Origin: Ignavibacteria bacterium RIFOXYC2_FULL_35_21
Lineage (GTDB): Bacteria > Bacteroidota > Ignavibacteria > Kapaibacteriales > UBA2268
Reading direction: 5' to 3'
Assembly: GCA_001804705.1 (NCBI GenBank)
Contig: MHAY01000036.1
Coordinates: forward strand, 236-54,078
Length of the DNA stretch: 53,843 nt
The translations under genes and the position numbers were made by a program. This document shows positions 8,924 to 18,317 of the stretch, one piece after another. Under the pieces are notes generated by a model that was given only the letters and a program-made list of their open reading frames with translations, was not told the DNA's origin and searched no databases. Positions within the stretch are counted from its first letter, which is position 1. Each line of letters begins with the position of its first letter.

Positions 8924-9706
8924 TTACGGCGTAATTATACTTCTCATCATTGAATCAATCACAAGATACCAGCCGTCAACAAGTATGAACAACAGTATTT
9001 TAATCGGCATAGAAATCAACTGTGGCGGCAGAAGGAACATACCCAGCGACATCAATGTGCTGGCAATAATCATATCCAGCACAAGGAATGGAACGAAGAG
9101 CAGGAATCCAATCTGAAAAGCGATTCTCAGCTCGCTGATTGTGAATGACGGAATAATTGTCCAGGTCGAAACCTCTTTTATGTCCTTTGGCTTTTCTCCG
9201 CCGTTCAGCTTCAGGAACAAACCGAGGTCTTCCTCGCGTGTATGCTTAAGCATGAACTCCCTGAATGGCTGAACAACGTTGTCCAAAGCCTGCTGTTGTG
9301 TGATTTCTTCCCGCATATAAGGCTGAATGCCTTCGCGGTTTGCCTTATCCAAAGCAGGCTGCATCACGAAAAATGTAAGGAACAGTGCAAGCCCGGTCAG
9401 TACCTGAGCAGGTGGAGTTGTAGTCGTTCCAATAGCCTGTTTCAAGAAATGAAACACAATTATAATACGTGTGAAGCAAGTCATCATCACAAGAATCGAA
9501 GGAGCGAGAGCCAGAACCGTGATGATAGCAAGAATCTGCAAAGTCATAACAAGGTCGTTCCCGCTTTCGGTTTTGTCAACTGAAAGAGACACTTTCGGAA
9601 TGCTGATATTTGTCGGTGCCGGCTGTTGAGCCTGAAGCACAACAGATGACAATAACAAGAGCAGAAAAGCTGTTATGAATATTTTCTGTAACTTTTTATA
9701 TTTCAT
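8924..9706 (-). CDS. fliP: Flagellar export protein FliP
   Basis: This 260-residue FliP/SctR-family protein is the main ring of the flagellar export gate. It has an N-terminal signal sequence (about 1-26), then the conserved LMTLQILAIITVLALAPSILVMMT-like region and the TRIIIVFHFLKQAIGTTTTPP motif. A periplasmic loop with QPFREFMLKHTREEDL follows, then the C-terminal family signature around FVPFLVLDMIIASTLMSLGM. All expected parts are present. It is first in the minus-strand fliP-fliQ-fliR order. No other flagellar genes lie upstream. Confidence 0.95.
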   Translation of the reverse strand: MKYKKLQKIFITAFLLLLLSSVVLQAQQPAPTNISIPKVSLSVDKTESGNDLVMTLQILAIITVLALAPSILVMMTCFTRIIIVFHFLKQAIGTTTTPPAQVLTGLALFLTFFVMQPALDKANREGIQPYMREEITQQQALDNVVQPFREFMLKHTREEDLGLFLKLNGGEKPKDIKEVSTWTIIPSFTISELRIAFQIGFLLFVPFLVLDMIIASTLMSLGMFLLPPQLISMPIKILLFILVDGWYLVIDSMMRSIITP

Positions 9707-10204
9707 CCGCTTGAACGATTATTTTCTTAACTGATTATAGGAGGTGTTAAAATCCCCCTGAATCCCCCTTTTTCAAAGGGGGAAAGAATAATCGAAAAAG
9801 CATATGACAATAGATGTGCCAGAAGATATGATAATTATAAACATAGAGTAGTACTGCATTTACTAATAAAACGCTTTTTATCAATGTACAATTATCTTTA
9901 TATTTGTGTAGAATATAAGCCATTTGTTCAAATTCGGTCAAATATTAGGAAGTAAGTTAAAATAGTATTTACATGTATAAATTTGGTTTGTCTTGAGCTA
10001 ATAAAATAACTTATATTCTATTAGCAGTGATTTGTGATGATATTCATTATTTTCCTTTTTATTCTGCTGTGGAAAAATATGTATAACATAAAGAAAGTAA
10101 AAAAAATTTAATTTATTATTTGGATTTAAACATAATTCATTTTTTTTTAAAAACTGAATCATCATTCATATCTAATTCGATGTAAAAAAGTGGAAAGTAT
10201 CAAA
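9707..10204. other. Non-coding gap upstream of fliP
   Basis: This is a 498-bp AT-rich region between fliP and the convergent end of the membrane-protein gene at 10205. It contains a CCCCCTTT/AAAGGGGG hairpin at 9764-9782, one of the dispersed repeats of this window. A short minus-strand frame at 9747-9941 runs through that repeat and has no recognisable protein features, so I do not call it. The fliP promoter should lie here but cannot be pinpointed. Confidence 0.5.
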
Positions 10205-10999
10205 TTATTTATTTGATTCGCTTTGATCATGTTTATTAATCATTTTTTTGTAATTATGGCTGTTAATTTTACCCATATCAATAATTATATCAGATGAATC
10301 CCATAATTCTTGATAATAACTACTAAATAAATCAATCATAAGCTGGGGCGGTGATTGAATCAAAATATCTCTTTGTTTCCCTGGTTGCAAAGTTATAGGA
10401 TACATTAAAAAAATTTCAGAATTATCGTAAAGTTGGACACTCAATGGCTTAATATCATCTCGTTTAATATAGAATATTGAGAGACTATAGTTAGGAAAAT
10501 TATTATGTAACTCAACAAGTTGCCTTATCCATGGAAAATTAAAATTTGAAAATAATACTATTCTTCTTACTAGCACACTTATTTTCTTTTTTTCAAGCTG
10601 AAGAATGTTATTAAAATAATCTTTTTTCTCTTTCGGAGAATCAGCTGGAGGATGTGTATGAAAATAACAAGTATAAATTCTATTATTTGCAATAGATGAT
10701 GATTGAAAAATTCTATTATACATTTCTGAGCCAGTTAGTAAAAATATCCTAGCTTCGTGAGAATTTATATATTCTCGTTCAAAAGCACGTACTTGTTCAA
10801 CAATACTTTCTGCTTGTATTGAAGAAAAGTGAAAAACAAGATTCATTACCAATAAAATAACTAGGGCAAGTAAGCCAATCTCAATACGTATTAATAGCCC
10901 TTCCTCGAATAGATGATAAAACTTAGATAATACCTCTACTGATATTAATAGTAATACACCAATAATTGTTATAAATGTTAATGATTTAGTTTTCGTCAT
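10205..10999 (-). CDS. Two-helix membrane protein of unknown function
   Basis: This 264-residue protein has two N-terminal transmembrane helices (about residues 7-24 and 38-59), then a soluble alpha/beta-like domain of about 200 residues. Motif-like segments include RIFLLTGSEMYNRI, YTCYFHTHPP and RRIVLFSNFNFPW. I do not recognise the family. The domain has the feel of the PLD-like or effector-sensing domains seen in some conflict systems, but no catalytic HxK motif is visible. Its ATG overlaps the TGA of the ASCH-GNAT gene by 4 bases (ATGA), so the two are translated together and probably act together. Its base composition is more AT-rich than the neighbouring aldolase and fli genes, suggesting acquisition. 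Confidence 0.7.
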   Translation of the reverse strand: MTKTKSLTFITIIGVLLLISVEVLSKFYHLFEEGLLIRIEIGLLALVILLVMNLVFHFSSIQAESIVEQVRAFEREYINSHEARIFLLTGSEMYNRIFQSSSIANNRIYTCYFHTHPPADSPKEKKDYFNNILQLEKKKISVLVRRIVLFSNFNFPWIRQLVELHNNFPNYSLSIFYIKRDDIKPLSVQLYDNSEIFLMYPITLQPGKQRDILIQSPPQLMIDLFSSYYQELWDSSDIIIDMGKINSHNYKKMINKHDQSESNK

Positions 11000-12483
11000 G
11001 TAATTTCCTTTCCTATAACTAATACATCAATTCCTGGTTTATATGGTTCTTGCAATATTCCTTCTGGTTTATATCCTAAATTAATTGCATTTTGAATAGT
11101 AAAAGATTGAAGTATTGGAATGTGAATATAAGATTTGCGACTTAAGAATTCGATAAAACTTTTTGAAGCATATTCTAAAAGTTTCTGGAAACATACAAGG
11201 TTATTTTGATTTAAAATGAATGGGCTACATTTAGTAGCTCCACCTCGTTTAGGTGTAACAATTATGATACCAATTGGAATCTCGTTTTGTAATGCAATAC
11301 CAACTTTTTTACACTTTCTTGAAATATCCAAATTTTGTTTCATACCATTAATTAATCCATTAATAAATTCATTGTTTATATCATCATACCAAGGAGATAG
11401 AAGTAAATGTACTATTTCTTGTAAATTTTTATAATCAAGCTCATTACCATTCAAAATTCTAATTGAATTTGTATTTATATTTACAAAAGGTTGAAAAAGT
11501 TTTGGAATATTTGGTTTTATTAATTTTCCAAATACAAGTTCATTTTTCCCATTCCCATATTGATTTAATAGATGAGCTTCAATACGATAACCCGCTCTAA
11601 TATTACTTTTTATTCCGGCATAGTTTGTTTCTGGTACGGTACAATAAAATTTTCTTATATTTGGGTATTTTAATTCTACAAGTAATTTAAGTTTTGTACC
11701 TAGCCCTAATCCTCTTTTATCTGGCAATAATACAGTTGGTCCAAATTTAAGACTTCCTCCTCGTTTTAATGTAGAAACAGTAAATCCAATAATTTTTTTA
11801 TCTTGATGAAATGTCCAAATATCTTTCTTTTGAGTAAAATAACCAAAATTATCAAATCCATGTTTATTAACATCTAATAATCTATTAAAATAACCTTCAC
11901 ATCCATCATAATACGGAACAATATCTGTTTCATATAAATATCTGAATATTTTTTCTTCTTTGATATTAGTAATTGGTTTAATAAAAAGTGAAGATTCTGC
12001 TCGAGAAATCATTTTTGAATTTAGAGAATTATTTATAAAACTTTTTCTTGGTAAGTTATTAAGATATTTTATCACCAGTGAATTCTCATCAATTTGTAAA
12101 TAAGACCATGGATAATGAGGAAAAGAAAAATTCTGATCAATTTTTTTAATTTGATCTATTGTTACAGGATTTTTTAGCAGTTCCACTCTTTCAATGGATA
12201 GAGCTATTCCATACTTGATTCCTGTTCCATAATATTTAAAAAATCTTTCTTGTGTTGTAGCTAATACACCAACTTTATCCCAAAGTTCATTAATTGGTAA
12301 TTTAAAATAATTTTCAAAATAAAAGCATCCTCTAATAGCATGAATATCACCAGTATTATCTTTGGTTTCATAGAGATATACATTACCAGTTTCAGGAGGA
12401 ATAGATTTTCGTAATTCAAATTTTTTTATTCCTGAATAAATTCTTTGAGCTGGTTCAGGTTTTATGGGCATCATTAAAGTCAT
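10996..12483 (-). CDS. ASCH-domain protein fused to tandem GNAT acetyltransferase-like domains
   Basis: This 495-residue protein has three parts. Residues 1-130 look like an ASCH domain (IKPEPAQRIYSGIKKFELRK), a PUA-related RNA/nucleotide-binding fold. Residues about 165-320 are GNAT-like, with KRGGSLKFGP (240-249) followed by the acetyl-CoA loop region DKRGLGLG (255-262) and NIRAGYR. Residues about 340-495 repeat this plan (KRGGATKCSP at 412-421, NAINLGYKPEG), but the CoA loop is replaced by NQNNLVCF, so the second domain is probably catalytically dead. The gene overlaps the downstream membrane-protein gene by 4 bases. The acetyl acceptor is unknown; tRNA, nucleotides or protein are possible given the ASCH domain. 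Confidence 0.72.
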   Translation of the reverse strand: MTLMMPIKPEPAQRIYSGIKKFELRKSIPPETGNVYLYETKDNTGDIHAIRGCFYFENYFKLPINELWDKVGVLATTQERFFKYYGTGIKYGIALSIERVELLKNPVTIDQIKKIDQNFSFPHYPWSYLQIDENSLVIKYLNNLPRKSFINNSLNSKMISRAESSLFIKPITNIKEEKIFRYLYETDIVPYYDGCEGYFNRLLDVNKHGFDNFGYFTQKKDIWTFHQDKKIIGFTVSTLKRGGSLKFGPTVLLPDKRGLGLGTKLKLLVELKYPNIRKFYCTVPETNYAGIKSNIRAGYRIEAHLLNQYGNGKNELVFGKLIKPNIPKLFQPFVNINTNSIRILNGNELDYKNLQEIVHLLLSPWYDDINNEFINGLINGMKQNLDISRKCKKVGIALQNEIPIGIIIVTPKRGGATKCSPFILNQNNLVCFQKLLEYASKSFIEFLSRKSYIHIPILQSFTIQNAINLGYKPEGILQEPYKPGIDVLVIGKEIT

Positions 12484-12604
12484 ATAAATTTATATTTTAT
12501 GTTAATAATTTTGATATTATTTTTATAAATTTAAAATGTTAACAGAATATCATTAGAGTATCAAAGTTATTTGTTAAAATAAAATAAAAAGCAAAATTAT
12601 TTTT

Positions 12605-13279
12605 TCATATATTCAATATCTTCTGCCTTTCGGTTTGCATTTTATCGTAATCGGAAAGGAACTGCTCCAAACCTGAATCTGTAAGCGGATTTTTAAGCGA
12701 CTGCATAAGCACTTTGTAAGGTATAGTTGCAATGTCGGCACCTGCCTTAGCCGCTTCGATTATGTGCAATGGGTGGCGGATTGATGCCGCAATGATTTTC
12801 GATTCACATTCCTGCACGTCCCAGATTTCGCAAATATCGTTGAGGACATCACTGCTGTTTTGGGATATGTCATCTAAGCGTCCCATGAAAATGGAAACAT
12901 AGGTTGCTCCTGCATTGTTAGCCGCCAGTGCCTGTGTCGGTGTGAAAATCAATGTTACATTTGTAGGGATGCCTCTCTTTGATAATTCCTTTACAGCAGA
13001 TAAGCCATCGGGTATAATCGGAATCTTGATAGTTGCCTGCGGGAACCATGAAATGATTTCTTCGGCTTCCTTAAGCATACCTTTTGTTACGGTTGAAATA
13101 ACTTCAACCGAAAGATGTCCGCCGATTAGTTCATGTATTTCGAGTATTCTTTGCCTGACATCAATTGAAGGGTCTTCCTTTGCCAGAAGAGACGGATTTG
13201 TGGTTACTCCCGTTATACATCCGAGAGTTGCCGCATACCTTATATGTTCTATGTTCGCAGTGTCAACATAAAGTTCCAT
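12605..13279 (-). CDS. Fructose-6-phosphate aldolase / small transaldolase (FSA/TalC family)
   Basis: This 224-residue TIM-barrel class I aldolase shows the N-terminal MELYVDTANI and the GVTTNPSLLAKE motif. The Schiff-base lysine is Lys85 in ATIKIPI, and the C-terminal ADIATIPYKVL completes the pattern. The size fits the FSA/TalB-short subfamily that serves as the pentose phosphate transaldolase in many bacteria, so either transaldolase or fructose-6-phosphate aldolase activity is possible. GAGGT lies about 6 bases before the ATG. It appears to be a single-gene unit with a 226-bp divergent gap to the T9SS gene. Confidence 0.93.
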   Translation of the reverse strand: MELYVDTANIEHIRYAATLGCITGVTTNPSLLAKEDPSIDVRQRILEIHELIGGHLSVEVISTVTKGMLKEAEEIISWFPQATIKIPIIPDGLSAVKELSKRGIPTNVTLIFTPTQALAANNAGATYVSIFMGRLDDISQNSSDVLNDICEIWDVQECESKIIAASIRHPLHIIEAAKAGADIATIPYKVLMQSLKNPLTDSGLEQFLSDYDKMQTERQKILNI

Positions 13280-13505
13280 TTAATACCTCGATTTAAAGTT
13301 TTTTGTGATTGTAATTTTTTGTTTATCAAAATTTAAATAATGAAGCCCATATATAAAAATTTTATCTCTTGTGTGGAAAATAATAAATATTTTTATTCAA
13401 CTGTAACATTTTCCCATTTTTATTGTTATTACAATGGGTACATCATACAATTTGAAAAATATGACATAAAAATATAAATTTTTCAAATAAATCGAGGGTT
13501 AGGAA

Positions 13506-16500
13506 ATGAACAGGAAACTTACTTATACAGCCATTATGGTTGTCATATTCGTATTGTCTTTTCTGATGATTGAAGGAAAAGATTTCAACCTTACAGATTT
13601 TAAAAAACAAGCTCCTGAATTACTCAACTTAAATAATGCAGGAACAGAATTCTGGCTTACGTTTAATCCTGCACCTGAAACTGCAGGAGGGAAAAATGAA
13701 CTGAAGCTGTACGTTGTGTCAGGATTTACTACGACAGTTACAGCTTTAAATTACTCAAGGAATTATTTAGAACAAAAACAAATAAAACCATTTGAAATAA
13801 CCGAATTTACACTTACTCCTTATCAAGGTCAGTGTTACAGTAAAGCAGATACTGAACCACCGCAATCAGATGCAGTCTATGGCGGTTGTGGAGAACAATA
13901 TGCCATTCATGTGTATGCCGATATCCCCTTTATTTGCTTTGCTGTTACTCAATACCAGGATAAAGGCGAAGGATATCTTGCTATGCCCGTTCAATCACTT
14001 GGGAATGAATATATAGTTTCATCCTGGGCTGACGATTCTGACAATCTTACATCTTATCACCCAAGTTATATTTCTATCGTTTCAGCTTATGATAATAACA
14101 TTATAAGTTTGACTTTGGGGGGAACACCAGGAACTAAATCGAAAGGCGGTTTACAAACGGGGAATTCATGTAATTTCAATTTAGGAAAAGGCAACATTCT
14201 TTTGATTGCATCTGACGGTCAGGGAACTGATTTCTCCGGTACACGAATATTATCGTCAAAACCCATAGCTGTTATATCAAGTAATTACTGTGCTGATGTA
14301 CCGGAAAATATTGGAAACTGCAATTTTATTACTGAAATGGAAGTTCCCACTAATACATGGGGGCAGACATATTTTTATACTCCAATATACACGAGAAGGA
14401 ATAATTCTTATGTTAAAATCTTTGCAAAAGAAGCAGGAACAAATATTTTCCGGGACAGCAATCAGATAGCTTCTCTCAGTACAGGAGGTGGCTACATTGA
14501 CAGCGGCTGGGTAAAGCTCAGGGCGGCTGAAGGTTCACCACGACCTATCATATTTACAGGTGATAAACCAATTAATGTTGTTCAATATAATTGTGGGGAA
14601 TTTGACGACAGTATTCCTTTTAAACCGTTTATGATGAATCTTACATCTTTGGAACAATTTCAAAAGGAAATAATTTTCTGCACTCCTGAAAAATTAACAG
14701 GTGAAATATATAATACTCATTATGTTAATGTTGTTTATGAATCAAGTGAAGGAGAATTTTTTCCTGATGACCTTATGTTTGCGAAATATGAAGATAGTGT
14801 TTTCAATTGGAAAAAGGTTGGTAACCTGACAAATGTAAGAGGTGTTCAATTGATAGGAAAAATAAATGATAAATATTATTATTATACTTCCATACAATTA
14901 TATGAAAGCGGAGTGTATAAACTCAAAGCAGATAATCCGCTCACAGCTTATGCTTACGGATTTTCTGATAATCTATCGTATGGATTTACTGTAAATACTT
15001 CATTAAATGATGATACATTAGCGCCAAAGCCAACTTACGTGTTTTACCAATGTCTCGGTGAAACAAGTGACGAGCTTGTAGAGGATATGCCGCAAGATAA
15101 TTCACGTTCAAATCTGGGAGTTATTACCTATAATGCTGACCTGAGCTATAATTTCAGGTTTTCTTATGAAGATTTTGTTCCGGGTGAAGATTCATCTACC
15201 AGGTGGGACGCTTGGGTTATTGACCGGAATAATGATGCTCGTGCTGTTATTACATTTTCTGATTGGGCAGGTAACGATACGACAATAACTTTAAATTATT
15301 ATGCAAGAAAACTGGCAGTTAGACCAGAACTTGATTTTGGTGTTTTTCCAATTGGTGATGCAAAAGACATGACCACATGGATAATTAATGAATCAACAAC
15401 AGAGGCTGTTGTTATTGACAGCTTATCTTTAAAATATAATAACCAGGGTTTTGAATTGATAAATGCAAATCTGCCTTTTCTTCTTCAGCCACTTGATTCA
15501 ATTCCAATAACAGTAAGATTTACAGCCAATGAAAATGGAGAATATAAGGATTCCATAGGTGTGGGAGATACTTGTGGTAGATTTAATTTCGAGTCAAAAA
15601 TAATTGCAAAAGTCGGTATTCCAATGATAGATGTATCTTATTATGATTACTGTGATGTTCCTGTTAATTCTTCAGCAAGTGGTTCAATAGAGATAAGAAA
15701 CATAGGAACTACAGAACTGGTCATAACAGGATACACGGGACCGAGAAAGCAACCTGTAATATTTATACCCGATCTTGTCATTGAACCTTCAAATCCATTG
15801 AGACTCGCACCGAACCAAGTTTTCACGTATGAAGTTAGATTTTTGCCTACTGACACTATTGCATATACAGACTCGATGTTTTTTATAAGTAATTCGATTA
15901 AAAACGACAATGTTGACAGTGTCGGAGATTTAAATGGAAAGGGTTTAAATCCAATCCTATATGCAAATTGTTATGATTGGGGATATAAAAGAATAGACAG
16001 GCCTGAATTCCCGGCAGGTCCTTATGACCCGGATAATGGTTATGAGGTCATCAAACTATGGAATGGAAGTTCACAACCAGTATTCATAAATGACATAATA
16101 ATAAAAAGCGACATTAACGGAAATGCATTTCAATTTGACAGGTTCATGTTTTCAAACATTATATTATCAGAATCGAGTTACATATTAGTGCCTGTGAAAT
16201 TCCATCCTACTGTTCCGGGACCTCATGAGCTAATAATCGAATATGATAATTCTGCGGGAAGTACAACCCAAACAATTCTGAGGGGGTACGGAATTGTACC
16301 AAGAATATTGGCAGAAGATATTGATTTTGGTTCATCATTATTGAATGATTACACTAATCCTGTAAAAAAGAAAGTAAGGTTTACTAATCTCCCATTATAT
16401 GCCTGGCGCTATGGCGATACTTTGACGATATCGGATTTGTTGGTTAAACCTATTGGGGATGAGATTTCTACTGGCTCATTCTGGGGTACCGAAGGTTTCA

Positions 16501-16940
16501 GATTCAACAAAGGTTTTATCTCTTTTCCTGTGAAATTAGCACAAGGAGAATCTTTAGAATTTGAAGCAGAATTTGTAGCCGTAAAGGAATCGCAATCAAT
16601 AGCCAATTTAGAATCAGTAAGCGATGCAGAAACGGATGTATCATCAAAATGGACAGGCAATGGAATTATAGATGGAGTATTTGAAAATTTATCATCTGAT
16701 AATCAAATCGGATTGTATCCCAATCCCGCCGATGATTTTCTATTAATCAATTTCAAAGATGATGCCCGGAAGTCTGATTTTGTGCGGCTTTTCGATTATT
16801 ATGGAAATGTAGTTTATGAAAATAGAAATATCAATGATATGAATTTGAAAATCAGAACAAGCGAGCTTGCGAGCGGGATGTATTTCCTTCAGATTGGAAA
16901 TGGGAGGATGATTACAAGGAAGGTTGTGGTGGTGCATTGA
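13506..16940 (+). CDS. Large T9SS-exported surface protein with IgGFc-binding-like N-domain
   Basis: This 1144-residue protein has an N-terminal signal/anchor (about 1-24). A domain resembling the IgGFc-binding family follows (GTEFWLTFNP near residue 45, then YLAMPVQSLGNEYIVSS and SSKPIAVISSNYC). Then come several HYDIN/ASPM-SPD-2-like immunoglobulin repeats (LDFGVFPIGDAK, VDIDFGSS-type starts). It ends in a type A T9SS sorting domain of about 75 residues (IGLYPNPADD ... LASGMYFLQIG, ending KVVVVH). It should be exported by Sec, then by T9SS to the cell surface or medium, with an adhesive or structural role. It is followed by a shorter paralogue. AGGA precedes the ATG. Confidence 0.88.
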   Translation: MNRKLTYTAIMVVIFVLSFLMIEGKDFNLTDFKKQAPELLNLNNAGTEFWLTFNPAPETAGGKNELKLYVVSGFTTTVTALNYSRNYLEQKQIKPFEITEFTLTPYQGQCYSKADTEPPQSDAVYGGCGEQYAIHVYADIPFICFAVTQYQDKGEGYLAMPVQSLGNEYIVSSWADDSDNLTSYHPSYISIVSAYDNNIISLTLGGTPGTKSKGGLQTGNSCNFNLGKGNILLIASDGQGTDFSGTRILSSKPIAVISSNYCADVPENIGNCNFITEMEVPTNTWGQTYFYTPIYTRRNNSYVKIFAKEAGTNIFRDSNQIASLSTGGGYIDSGWVKLRAAEGSPRPIIFTGDKPINVVQYNCGEFDDSIPFKPFMMNLTSLEQFQKEIIFCTPEKLTGEIYNTHYVNVVYESSEGEFFPDDLMFAKYEDSVFNWKKVGNLTNVRGVQLIGKINDKYYYYTSIQLYESGVYKLKADNPLTAYAYGFSDNLSYGFTVNTSLNDDTLAPKPTYVFYQCLGETSDELVEDMPQDNSRSNLGVITYNADLSYNFRFSYEDFVPGEDSSTRWDAWVIDRNNDARAVITFSDWAGNDTTITLNYYARKLAVRPELDFGVFPIGDAKDMTTWIINESTTEAVVIDSLSLKYNNQGFELINANLPFLLQPLDSIPITVRFTANENGEYKDSIGVGDTCGRFNFESKIIAKVGIPMIDVSYYDYCDVPVNSSASGSIEIRNIGTTELVITGYTGPRKQPVIFIPDLVIEPSNPLRLAPNQVFTYEVRFLPTDTIAYTDSMFFISNSIKNDNVDSVGDLNGKGLNPILYANCYDWGYKRIDRPEFPAGPYDPDNGYEVIKLWNGSSQPVFINDIIIKSDINGNAFQFDRFMFSNIILSESSYILVPVKFHPTVPGPHELIIEYDNSAGSTTQTILRGYGIVPRILAEDIDFGSSLLNDYTNPVKKKVRFTNLPLYAWRYGDTLTISDLLVKPIGDEISTGSFWGTEGFRFNKGFISFPVKLAQGESLEFEAEFVAVKESQSIANLESVSDAETDVSSKWTGNGIIDGVFENLSSDNQIGLYPNPADDFLLINFKDDARKSDFVRLFDYYGNVVYENRNINDMNLKIRTSELASGMYFLQIGNGRMITRKVVVVH

Positions 16941-16955
16941 AAACCTCACCCCCGC

Positions 16956-16979
16956 CCCCTCTCCTAGCGGGGAGAGGGG
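16956..16979. repeat. GC-rich hairpin between the T9SS paralogues
   Basis: A perfect 9-bp inverted repeat (CCCCTCTCC/GGAGAGGGG, loop of 6) lies 16 bp after the stop of the 1144-residue gene. No T-run follows, so it is not a classical terminator. A degenerate relative (CCTCACCCCCGTTGCCTCTCC) follows the second paralogue at about 18322, consistent with a dispersed or co-duplicated element. Confidence 0.65.
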
Positions 16980-17039
16980 AGAAAGTGAATAGTTGTGGAT
17001 ATATATAAATAAATTCTCTCATAAATGGGAGGTTGAAAG

Positions 17040-18317
17040 ATGAAAAAGCTTATTTTATTGTTGTTAATTTTGACTGTCTTTGTTGGATTAACATGTATAG
17101 CCTTTTCTGCAAAGGATACACTGCCGCCAAATCCGAGTTGGACTTGGGATTGTGATGGAAATGTTGAAGGAATTGTTGAGGATATGCCCATTAATTACGA
17201 CAGGTCAAAACTTAAATCAATTGTTCTTGACTCGGCTAACAGCTACAATTATATATTGTCTTATGAAGAATTTATTCCGGGTAAAAAATTCTGGTGCAAA
17301 TGGTTTGCTCATGTTGAAGATATTAAAAAAGATGCACAGGCAACGATAATATTTACCGATATGGCAGGTAATGATACAACAATCAAAATCTTTTTTTATT
17401 CATACAAACTTACGATAAGACCAAGTCTTGATTTTGGAACAGTAAGTCTTGGGCAAGTCATAGAGATGGATTGTTGGTTGGTGAATGAAGATTATATTCC
17501 TGATACAATAATAAATGTTAGTTTAAAATATCAGGAACAGGGATTTGAAGTAAATTCAACAACATATCCTTTCATTTTAACTCCACATGATTCAGTTAGA
17601 ATATCAGTTTCATTTAGAGCTGCCATGGTTGGCAATTATTTTGACTCAGTAGGTGTAATAAGTATTTGTGGTTGTTATATGCGATATTTTAATTCGGTAA
17701 AGGCAACTGTAAATGCTCCAAAAATCGAAGTAACATCTTGCAACTTTGGAGATGTTGAAGTATATAATTATAAATCAGCCATGGTTTCAATAAATAATAA
17801 AAGTGATGCGGAGCTTTTGATTTCAGATTATAAACCACCTAATAATTCAATAAATTTTAGTTCGGATTTATGGAGTTTTACGGAATATCCAATAAGTGTT
17901 CGAGCATGGGAAAGCGTTTCATTCCAGGTCAATTTTTTTCCTACAGAAGAAAAGGAATACAAAGACTCTATTATTTTTATAAGCAATACAATTAAGGAGG
18001 GAGCTATTGATAGTATTGTAGAATTGACAGGCAGAGGGATAATACTTGAAGATGTTAATAATTTGAATAATGAATACGATATTAAACTTTATCCTAATCC
18101 CGCTGATGATATTCTTTCAATAAATTTCAATTTAGATACCCGAATTCCTGATTTTGTGCGGCTTTTCGATTATTATGGTAATGTTGTTTATGAAAATAGA
18201 AATATTGATTTACAGAATTTGAAAATCAGAACAAGCGAACTTGCGAGCGGGATGTATATGCTGCTAATCGGTAATGGTAGCGAGATGATGAAAAGGAAAG
18301 TAGTGGTTGTGCATTGA
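17040..18317 (+). CDS. T9SS-exported paralogue of the upstream surface protein
   Basis: This 425-residue secreted protein has a signal peptide (about 1-22), one or two HYDIN-like Ig repeats and a type A T9SS sorting domain. It aligns with the middle and end of the upstream protein. Shared landmarks are VEDMP, the (Y/F)SYE(D/E)F(V/I)PG segment, AGNDTTI and RP(E/S)LDFG. The sorting domains are nearly identical (DFVRLFDYYGNVVYENRNI, TSELASGMY). It lacks the IgGFc-like N-domain. GGAGG lies upstream of the ATG. It is a tandem duplicate, probably displayed with or instead of the larger protein. No function can be assigned. Confidence 0.87.
   Translation: MKKLILLLLILTVFVGLTCIAFSAKDTLPPNPSWTWDCDGNVEGIVEDMPINYDRSKLKSIVLDSANSYNYILSYEEFIPGKKFWCKWFAHVEDIKKDAQATIIFTDMAGNDTTIKIFFYSYKLTIRPSLDFGTVSLGQVIEMDCWLVNEDYIPDTIINVSLKYQEQGFEVNSTTYPFILTPHDSVRISVSFRAAMVGNYFDSVGVISICGCYMRYFNSVKATVNAPKIEVTSCNFGDVEVYNYKSAMVSINNKSDAELLISDYKPPNNSINFSSDLWSFTEYPISVRAWESVSFQVNFFPTEEKEYKDSIIFISNTIKEGAIDSIVELTGRGIILEDVNNLNNEYDIKLYPNPADDILSINFNLDTRIPDFVRLFDYYGNVVYENRNIDLQNLKIRTSELASGMYMLLIGNGSEMMKRKVVVVH

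Noticed and set aside
9747-9941. Possible 64-residue minus-strand gene upstream of fliP
   Set aside because: Its 3' part is the CCCCCTTT hairpin repeat and the rest has no protein-like pattern.
16956-16979. Intrinsic terminator after the 1144-residue gene
   Set aside because: The stem is strong but no T-run follows on either strand, and related hairpins occur elsewhere.
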